This document shows positions 9,717 through 16,917 of a stretch of DNA of 16,917 nt, one piece after another. The stretch covers positions 1 to 16,917 of the forward strand of contig NXFV01001913.1 in the NCBI GenBank assembly GCA_002803225.1. Direction: 5' to 3'. Both the position numbers and the translations under genes were made by a program. Under the pieces are notes generated by a model. The model was not told the DNA's origin. It worked only from the letters and a program-made list of their open reading frames with translations, and did no database searches. The stretch is from Gamarada debralockiae (Eukaryota; Ascomycota; Leotiomycetes; Helotiales; Hyphodiscaceae). How positions within the stretch are numbered: the stretch's first letter is position 1; each line of letters opens with the position of its first letter.

Positions 9717-10357
9717 GCGTAGTAGCAGGTTAGTATTAAGCCTCCTCTGCTTAGCCTCCTTATACCCCCTCCTCTTATATACTCTTGACTTTTCCTATTT
9801 AGTTCTTTCTTTTTTCTTTTAAGTTCTCTCCTAAGATTACTTTATTATATATAAAAAGGAATAAAAATAAACAGGGCAATAATAAACTTTATATAATTAA
9901 TTAGAAATAGATTAATAACCTTGTATTTGCCTACTCGGAAGTAATTATTTAGCTCTCTTTTATTAAAAACTACCTTAACTTCTTAAGTATATAGCTGACT
10001 AATTAATTAATATAATATTAACCGAGGCTAAAAACTCTTGTCTCCCTCTTCCCTATAATATTATATTACTACCTAAATTATATTAATCTTCTTAATATTA
10101 CTGCTCTTGTCTTTACTTTTGGTAGTACTATGTCTTGTATATTTTATATAGTATTCTGATGCCTTATAGCCCTTAAGTATATTTGCTTAGTTGATACCTT
10201 TGTTAATAAGTTCATTAAATCTCACCCTAAGAACGTTAATATATTGAAGTACCTACTATCCGATTATTAGCCTTTGGGTTTGATTAAGGCTCTTGATGGT
10301 CTTAGTTATAGTTCTGCTATACTTGTCTAATCTAGACCTTCTATAGTATCTCTACTT

Positions 10358-10369
10358 AGCCTAGGAAAT
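10358..10369. repeat. Half copy of the 25-bp palindrome
   Basis: AGCCTAGGAAAT equals the right half of the palindrome. The left half is unrecognisable (TATCTCTACT in its place). It sits in the segment where pseudogene D changes frame. Confidence 0.5.
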
Positions 10370-12007
10370 CTAAACTGAAATATTACACTGAATAGTTATA
10401 TAGGTTTAATACTCTAGAACTAAGGAGTCTGCTATTAATGTAACTAAAGTTCAAGTACTCAATCTATTATACCTAGTCGAGACCAAGGTATTAAAGTGGG
10501 ATATTATAGGCAGGACACTAGCTCAAGTATATATTAAGTCTAATTCTACCTAGGATATAGGATTTAATAGTATAGCTGTAGATCTAGGTACTTTCTACTA
10601 AAGCAAGGTAATTTACCTTAAGGGAGCTCTCGTATAAGTTTTAAGTACTAATAGTTATAGTGGCGTATAACTGTTAGTGAACTATTAGTGAAGTTCTAAG
10701 AGAAACTTATAGAGGTTTAGTAAAAGATCTCGAAAAGCCCTAATATCCCTAGATAAGTCTAAGTAATATTAACTTAAGACCTTTATAAGATTATGTAGTA
10801 GTTTAATAATTAATAATGAAGCCTTTAGAAAGAATTCAACTAGGTCAAGAATGAATATAACGAACTATAATACTAGCTCTAAACTATAAGAGAAGAATAT
10901 AAGGACCTTAAACTAAAGTATAAGAAGAGCTCAAAGAAATTTAATAAAGTTAAATCCTAATAGAAGTAAGTCTAAGAGAGTTTAGTTAAGTAAATCGCCT
11001 TTTAGAAAGAGTAGCTTAAGGGAAAGTAAGTATTATAGCTAGATACTAACCTAAGATTAAGTACTTGCCGTAATACTATAACTACTCTTCGAGATCCTTT
11101 CTAATCTCTGTTAGCTAATTATATTCCTAATTATAGTAGAGATATATTGAGTAGTATAATCTTTCTCTTAGTAATAAGTTAACTGCCAAAGACCTTTTAT
11201 CCTATTAATATAGGCTCTCTAAAGATATAATTTAATAATATAAGGCAATATAATATAGGTATATTTAACTTGAGTAGGTATAATACTAGTGAATATAACT
11301 TAGGGTATAATATTAGTTCTTTACTTGGCAGTAGTCTTCGAAATCAACTAAGTATACTAATTGAACTAAGAAAGAGTAAGTTACCTATAGGAGTACCTTT
11401 ACTAGCCTCTTAAATACTAGCTCTATTAGGGTTCTCTGTTTTAGGTAGTACTTAATACTTTGTTCTTAAACTATATACTTCTCCTTTATCTAATACTATA
11501 GTTTTATACTAAAGTAGTAAGGAGCTTACACTTGAATATAAAGTTACTATCTCTAAACTCTATAACTTAATAGAAGATTAAATAAGGAAGTACTTAAGTG
11601 TTCTTAACTAGACAAATGATTGTATAATCGCTAGTAGTAATAATATTCTCTAGGACTATATAATAAATTATATATATCTAGGTTATTAATAGGACTTTTA
11701 TACTTATATTATTACTCCTTTTAATAACTTAAATATAAGATTCTAGTTTATAATAAAAATGGCTATATAGTATTATATTAAGGATATTATAGCTATACTA
11801 TAGGAAGGAGGGATATATCTTAAAGTAAGATCTTAAACGAACTTTATCTAGGATTAAATAGTAAGGCTTATCAACTATATATTAATCTGGGATTTAGTTA
11901 GTAATAGCTGTAGAGAACTACTATAGCTTTAGAGCTAAGTAACTTAGTGTTTATATTAAAGCCTTTAGTAATATACTTAGTTTAATACTTAATAGTAATT
12001 CTCCTAT

Positions 12008-12032
12008 ATTTCCTAGCCTTAGACTAGGAAAT
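12008..12032. repeat. 25-bp palindrome, copy 4
   Basis: ATTTCCTAG, spacer CCTTAGA, CTAGGAAAT. It is identical over 25 bp to copy 1, 8.76 kb away, although nearly everything around has been mutated. It has flanking T and A and lies at or just after the 3' end of D. Confidence 0.85.
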
Positions 12033-12432
12033 AGAGTACTATCTAGGTAAGGGCGGCTAAGTAAAAAGTAGAGAGAGGTAGGCTAGATAATAAGTAGTTA
12101 ATAAGAAATAGATTAGTAAGCCCCTAGGTAACTAATACTTATACCCCTATATTTGATTTCCTAGCTCTAGGCTAGGAAATAAAGTATGTATACTAAGAGT
12201 ACTAGTACCTTACTAGAGGGTAGCTACTAGTATAGTTTCTATATAAACCCTTGCTTAGCTACCTAAACTATCTAAATATTAAGTTTCTCTTATACTACTC
12301 AAGTCTGTCTAGTGTTCCCTTAGCCTTTTTTTAGCTCCTCTTTACTTCTCTTCTCTTCTCTAGTAATTCTTCTTTGTTATAATTGAGTATCTTTAGTATT
12401 TAGCTTAGCTATAACTATTTAGTATATTTCCT
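12033..12432. other. Interval between D and E
   Basis: No gene recognised. The frame of D continues as weak sequence to about 12115. Palindrome copy 5 is at 12156-12180. A C/T-rich stretch at 12,290-12,375 (TCTTCTC runs) would have been the 5' flank of E. Confidence 0.45.
12156..12180. repeat. 25-bp palindrome, copy 5
   Basis: ATTTCCTAG, spacer CTCTAGG, CTAGGAAAT, preceded by TTTG as copy 1 is by CTTG. Only 123 bp separates it from copy 4, so the two could bound a small unit. Confidence 0.85.
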
Positions 12433-12660
12433 AGATCAACTATTACTACTACTACTACTTAAGCTTTAAACACTTATACTCTACTACTTTAATCTTCTAT
12501 TTTCATGCTTACTACTACTCCTTTATAAGCTACTTCTACTACCTCTTAAATTCTGCCTTTTTAGCTTAGAGCTGCTTTAACTCTTATGTCTTATCTATTA
12601 CTACTTACTCTTACTACTACTAGTAAAGGTCGAGCTACTCTTTATTTAATATAAGGTTAC

Positions 12661-15660
12661 TAGTACTATTATTATTACTCTTATCTTAATATCTAGAGTA
12701 TCTTAGCTTATAGTAAAGTCTCTTATACTTTTTTATCTCTTAATTAAGCTTATTCTAGAGGCTATATAGTAATCTAGTTAGGCTATAGGAACTAGTATTA
12801 ATATAATATATCTCTATATTAGTAGTATCTATATTAGGCTTAAAATAAATTCTAATATCTTAAGCGAGCTATTTTTTAACTATAAGCTATAATACTTTTT
12901 TATATATTTTACTTTCTAATAGATTAGAGAGATTATACTTAGGTTATATCTTATACTCTATATACTATATTGAATTATAAGATAGTCTTTATCTATTAAG
13001 TAGGTAATAGTTAATATAAGATATAAGGAAGGACTATACTTTAAGCTCTTTTTAGTTCTAGTAGTATATATATACTCTTAAATAGTAGCTTAACTACTAG
13101 TAGACTTACTTTTCTTGCTATTTAATAAACTAATCCCCTTATAAGTAGAATAAAAGCTAGTAGCTTTAAATAAAGGAGCTTTTTAACTTATACTTCTACT
13201 CCTGTATATACTTCTTCCCTTATATCTACTAAATCGTCTTAAAACTATATTAGTAGAGTAGATAATAGGGCTTCTTACTTTAATACTTCTACTAGAATTA
13301 ATTATCTCTTTATTCCTAAAGCTATATAAAGAAGATATTAATACTTTATATTATAAGTTATTTTCCTATCACGAGATATAGTAGGCTATATTAAGGCTAT
13401 AGAGTGTAATTAATACTCTACTAGTATAAAGCTACTCTTCTAGTAAGTATATTCTAAATATAATCTTTCTTTAAAAGTAGTTTAATCTACTAGAAGATAT
13501 CCTTCTGGAATATATATAGATATATCTGCTATAAAACGTCCTTAAGAAAATCCTAGTATTAAGGGATATTCTTAAATTCTTATATTAATTACTAGATCTT
13601 ATTTATACTAATAAAGTCTTTGCGGACGTCGCGGATTTACCTATATTGTATATAGTATACTTACTATATAAATAGGTTATTAAAGAGTATATATTATTTA
13701 TATAGAGCCTTAAAAGTTATTATTTTCTAGTCTACTTTCTCTAAAAACTATAGGTAGCTAAATTAAGATATAGTTACTTTAAATTCTAACCCTTTAGTTT
13801 AATAGAGGCTATTAAGAGTATTTATACTTAGTATATATTATATGTCCTACTAGTAACTAGTAAATTCCTTTATTAATCTACTCTTATAAGAGAATCGAAG
13901 ATACTAAAGGAATATTAATATAATCTAGGTATACTTTTATGTGACCTAGTAGATTTAATTAAGACTATAGACTATCTTGAACTCTATATAAAACTTATTA
14001 ATATTTTATTGATACTAAGAGAGTATAGTAGTAGTTAAGTATATAATATAAGGTAGCTTATTACTAGTAGAAGTAATCCTTTAGTACTATAGATCTAATA
14101 CTTTAAAACGACTATTAATAATATTTAAAAGAGTAGCTAAGATCTAATACTCTTCTTAGATTCTAAATAACTTTTATATTAACTCTTGAATCTTATAGTA
14201 ATATTAAGCTTTAGTATAGAGATATATTTTAATTAAAATAATAGGATTATAACTAAGGCCTACCTTTATATACTCTTAAGTCTTTTGTAACTATAGGTCT
14301 AGGGCTAGAGTCTTAATAATAGTATTAGTAAAAGAGTATTAGTTTTTAGCTGTAAATACCTCCTTTATACTCAAATAGAATTAGCTATATAAAAGACTAC
14401 TACTATACTACTATAAACTAACTCTAGACTTAACCTCTATAGAGATAAAGTCAGTAAGTATTACTATTAGGTATTAAATCTACTTATATAAGTTAGACCT
14501 CCTACTATTCTAATATTATATATAATAATTATTTAAATAATACTTCTTCTAAAATAAGATCTCTATAACTAGTAAGTCACTAAGATCTTTAGCTATAAGA
14601 TAGATCTAACTAAGATATATTTCCTTTCTAATATTATAGTAAAAGTCTATAAATATATATACGTTATTTACTATACTCTACTAGTAATTCCAAAGCTAGG
14701 TTATTATTTTTACTTAGATAGAGTCCTTTATTAATATCTTTAGATTCTTAGTATAAAGTAGAATAGTAATACCTTTAAACTACTATAGGCCTATCTATTT
14801 TATAGTTTCCTAGATAGTTTGCTATATATAATATAGCTTATCTAGCAAAACGAAATATATAAGAAACTACTCCTAAAGTATTATATTTACCTTTTAACTT
14901 TATTCTTTAATACCTTAGATAATAGAATTATACTTCTTATACTAATAACTAGATAGATAATACTAGGTCTACAAACTTATATAATACTTATAAATAGTAG
15001 AGAAAAGAATACTATTTATTTATACTTTAAAGTTATTATTAAGAAAATAGCTTATTTACTAACCTTCTTAGTAAAAGTATAGGAAGAGTAAATATAATAA
15101 GATATCTTTAAAACTAACTAACTAATTAAGTATATAATATAGGATCTCATAGATAGGTTTAAGGACCGAATAAGTACGTCCGTTATTATTAAAGTAATAA
15201 ACCTACTATTAATATAAATATAAGCTTAACTAGAGATCCGAAACTAATATTTATATAGGATTCTAGTAAATACTGTCTTTTATAATACCTAGGCTTATTG
15301 TATATCCTATAATACTATTAATATTAAATATTACCTCTACTATTTAACTTAGTATCTCCTTTACTTATATATAGATATATTTAGGGGTTTTATCTAGGTT
15401 GTCTAGATAAATTCTGCTAAAGATCTATTGTTTTTAGGTAGCTAATATTAAACTAGTAAGGTCATTATTATAGTATACTATTTAGCCTAAACTAAGTATA
15501 TTTAGATAGCTACTATTAATAACCTTACTAATAAAGGTCTATAGACTAGAATATACTTTATACTTATTAGAATACTTGTGATTGAATTACTTATAGTAGT
15601 TATAATAGTACCTTTAAAACTATATAAATTAATTAGCTAATTATATACTAAGTTTATCTA
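12661..15660 (+). pseudogene. Pseudogene E: long RIP-killed reading frame, family unknown, strand less certain
   Basis: The frame starting at 12662 reads as a Leu/Ile/Tyr/Gln-rich protein of about 1000 codons, including KVFADVADLPILYIVYLLYKQ (about 13,610-13,675), CDLVDLIKTIDYLELYIKL near 13,950 and LIDRFKDRISTSVIIKVINL near 15,145-15,205. A Thr-rich segment in another frame (about 12,433-12,660, TITTTTT, LTTTPL) may be its N-terminus. The opposite strand in the same register also looks protein-like. A hand count over about 13,560-15,520 gave roughly 40 in-frame stops against 56 TTA/CTA leucines, which favours plus only moderately. A stretch near 15,550-15,640 (IVVIIVPLKLYK) recalls helicase motif Ia, but no Walker A is legible, so no function is assigned. 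Confidence 0.42.
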
Positions 15661-15671
15661 TTACTAATTAG

Positions 15672-15863
15672 TTGCCTACTTTATTATTAGGAATAAGCTT
15701 ATTAATATCTAGAAACTTAGTATTCTCTTATTTAATAGTAGGCTCTTTAATATCTAATTCCTTTAGCTTAAGCTCTAAGATATCTATTAAAGCTAAACCT
15801 AAGGATAGGCTTAGTAGTATAAGGAGAGGTATAAGCTTATTATTAATTATTAGTAGTAAGTAG
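15672..15863 (+). pseudogene. Residual open frame, possible 3' exon or tail of E
   Basis: In a different frame from most of E, 64 codons run without a stop (Ser/Leu/Ile-rich, then KAKPKDRLSSIRRG). This is long for DNA where TAA and TAG are everywhere. Past the TAG at 15864 the frame stays protein-like (SREALFLLRPSKRAKRKA near 15,900, then a hydrophobic stretch) to about 16,150. It could be the C-terminal part of E after an intron or indel, or a separate small gene. There is no ATG; the first codon is TTG. Family not recognised. Confidence 0.3.
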
Positions 15864-16150
15864 TCCTCCCTTTTATAGTATAGTGCCTTATTTACTAGTA
15901 GAGAAGCGTTATTCTTACTAAGACCTAGTAAGAGAGCTAAAAGAAAGGCCTTAATTAATTAAATATCTTACTAGGTAACTTACTTATTATATCTAGCTTA
16001 TCTCTTACATACGTTTCTTATGTTATATCTTTTCTTAAGAGAGAAATAGACTTATTTTAGACCTCTTTTATTTAAAAGAGCTATAGATATTATTAAATAT
16101 ATTTTAGTAATTATATATTAATGTCTTTTCTTTTATTCTATACTACTTAG

Positions 16151-16431
16151 TATATAATATTAACTTTAGAAATATATATCTTGTCTTAGCTAGGGGCTAT
16201 AAATAGTTTAGTTATAGTCTAGTAATTTAACTTTTTTGCTTTAGGTATACTTTACTTCCTTTACTTAATTTTACTTTACTTTAAATATATACCTTATATT
16301 ATACTTACTTTAATACTTATAGTAACTTTTTTAGGCCTTTATTAACTCGAGCTAATAAGGGCGACTATAATATCGTAAGTTATAGCTTTCGTACTTTTAT
16401 ATATAAAAATATAAGTAAAAAGGCTTATATA
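16151..16431. other. AT-rich sequence without a recognised gene
   Basis: Only TA-rich sequence with short TTTACTT runs was seen. A small CpG-bearing patch at 16,347-16,393 (CTCGAG, GGGCGAC, ATCGTAAG, TTTCGTAC) stands out, but no feature could be assigned. Confidence 0.5.
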
Positions 16432-16516
16432 TTATATTTATATTAGTCACGAAAATACTAGTATCTTAACTACCTTATATTTATACTAGTTACAAAAATA
16501 CTAGTATTTAACTGTC
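16432..16516. repeat. 43-bp tandem duplication
   Basis: Unit 1 (16432-16474) and unit 2 (16475-16516) share TTATATTTATAYTAGTYAC and AAAATACTAGTAT. Unit 2 lacks one base, and the other differences are mostly C/T and A/G. Confidence 0.8.
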
Positions 16517-16710
16517 TTATAGTAACTTTATACCTAGCCTACTATAATAAAGTATTAAATTTATTACTATAATTATTAAATTATAAGAGATATAAGGCTT
16601 TTAAAGTATATTTAATTTAATATTTATATCCTTAAAGTATTAAAAAGAGTTATGTTTATTTAATTATAAAGTTAGTTTTAGTAAGAGTTAGTATTCTAGA
16701 GCTTATATTG

Positions 16711-16783
16711 TCTACTATTCTAAAATAGGCTAGGTTTTAGTCTAGTAATTCTAGAAAAGGCTAAGTTTTAGTCTACTATTTTA
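16711..16783. repeat. 30-31 bp tandem repeat, about 2.4 copies
   Basis: Units start at 16711, 16741 and 16772 with TCTASTAWT and share GGCTARGTTTTAG. The third copy fades after about 12 bases. The remaining 134 bp to the window end are AT-rich with no feature seen. Confidence 0.7.
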
Positions 16784-16917
16784 ATATAGAAATTTAAGTA
16801 AGTTACTTTAATTTTTGACTATGAAACTATAAACTTTGAATATTAATTATAAAATAATATATAGAAATAAACTAATAAGAAGTAAATATCTATGATATAT
16901 ATATATTAGAGTATATA

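Larger units (their letters stand above)
9848..12060 (+). pseudogene. Pseudogene D: RIP-killed gene of unknown family, frame change near 10.35-10.41 kb
   Basis: The 5' part reads in the frame of 9848 (ATA, former ATG): NNLVFAYSEV, LVFTFGSTMS and CLVDTFVNKFIKSHPKNVN to about 10345. The rest reads in the frame of 10413: SRTKESAINVTKVQVLNLL, KVLKWDIIGRTLAQVYIKS, DIGFNSIAVDLGTFYQSKV and DKSKQYQLKTFIRLCSSLI. An Arg/Lys/Ser-rich zone follows (about 10,700-11,030), then a Leu/Ile/Gln-rich C-terminal half. Apart from Gln-type stops the second frame is nearly continuous for over 540 codons. The frame change could be a decayed intron or an indel, and half a copy of the 25-bp palindrome (10358-10369) lies exactly there. 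The end is uncertain: the frame runs into palindrome copy 4 (12008) without a certain stop. I do not recognise the family. C, D and E are co-directional. Confidence 0.65.
1..16917. other. AT-rich, RIP-mutated repeat compartment
   Basis: Almost every line lacks CpA and TpG and is packed with TpA, e.g. 12601-12660 has no CA and no TG. Repeat copies differ by transitions only (192-274 vs 275-357; 9192-9208 vs 9363-9379). In-frame stops of the reconstructed genes are nearly all TAG or TAA, as expected from CAG, CAA and TGG. This is the signature of repeat-induced point mutation, known in Pezizomycotina to convert C:G to T:A in duplicated DNA with a CpA preference. The inference is a duplicated, inactivated region, probably heterochromatic. 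A computed CpA/TpA index was not available. Confidence 0.9.

Noticed and set aside
9393..9822. Open frames on the minus strand (9393-9701) and in a second plus frame (9505-9822)
   Set aside because: They overlap the little-mutated 3' end of C. Their low-complexity composition (Thr/Ile/Ala and Arg/Leu/Ala) mirrors the repetitive E/A/S/D codons of C.
13000..15550. A gene on the minus strand in the same codon register as E
   Set aside because: It also reads as protein-like, but stops outnumber those on the plus strand (TTA/CTA on plus become stops on minus). It is kept only as a caveat on E.
15540..15660. RecQ-type helicase motifs in E (IVVIIVPL-like stretch)
   Set aside because: No Walker A or DEAH-type box could be read, and a hydrophobic stretch ending in PL is too common in Leu/Ile-rich RIPed frames.
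1..16917. Mitochondrial genome as the cause of high A+T
   Set aside because: No rRNA, tRNA or respiratory genes were seen. CpA loss with TAG/TAA replacing Gln/Trp codons fits nuclear RIP better than plain mitochondrial AT bias.

Overview
The window looks like nuclear DNA from a filamentous ascomycete (Pezizomycotina), in an AT-rich repeat compartment mutated by repeat-induced point mutation (RIP). CpA and TpG are almost absent, TpA (ta, tag, cta, ata) dominates, repeat copies differ almost only by C/T and G/A, and no long intact ORF exists except where the bias relaxes at about 9.2-9.7 kb. Genus and species cannot be told from the sequence.

Layout. 1-3.2 kb is non-coding repeat DNA: an 83-bp tandem duplication, a 1-kb fold-back structure (651-1648), and an 89-bp satellite in two blocks split by a roughly 295-bp insertion flanked by TAA. 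3.7-16 kb holds a cluster of RIP-killed genes. They were recovered by reading through TAG/TAA codons (ex CAG, CAA, TGG) and ATA codons (ex ATG): A (+, about 3782-5164), B (-, 7694-5127), C (+, 8241-9716), D (+, about 9848-12060) and E (+, about 12661-15660, possibly with a tail to 16.1 kb). A and B converge and meet tail to tail. B and C diverge from a 545-bp intergenic region carrying a short palindromic repeat array. C, D and E are co-directional. The last 0.8 kb has two more short tandem duplications and no recognisable gene.

B resembles a fungal hypothetical-protein family that I recall as multicopy in Sordariomycete genomes; its function is unknown to me. C is a nuclear-looking protein with basic and acidic tracts and a duplicated C-terminal repeat. 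A, D and E are unrecognised. Five copies of a 25-bp palindrome (ATTTCCTRG, 7 nt, CTAGGAAAT) are threaded through the cluster, mostly at gene borders, which suggests the genes form one repeated unit or were hit by one family of tiny palindromic insertions. All gene calls are reconstructions by eye and none is expected to make protein now.
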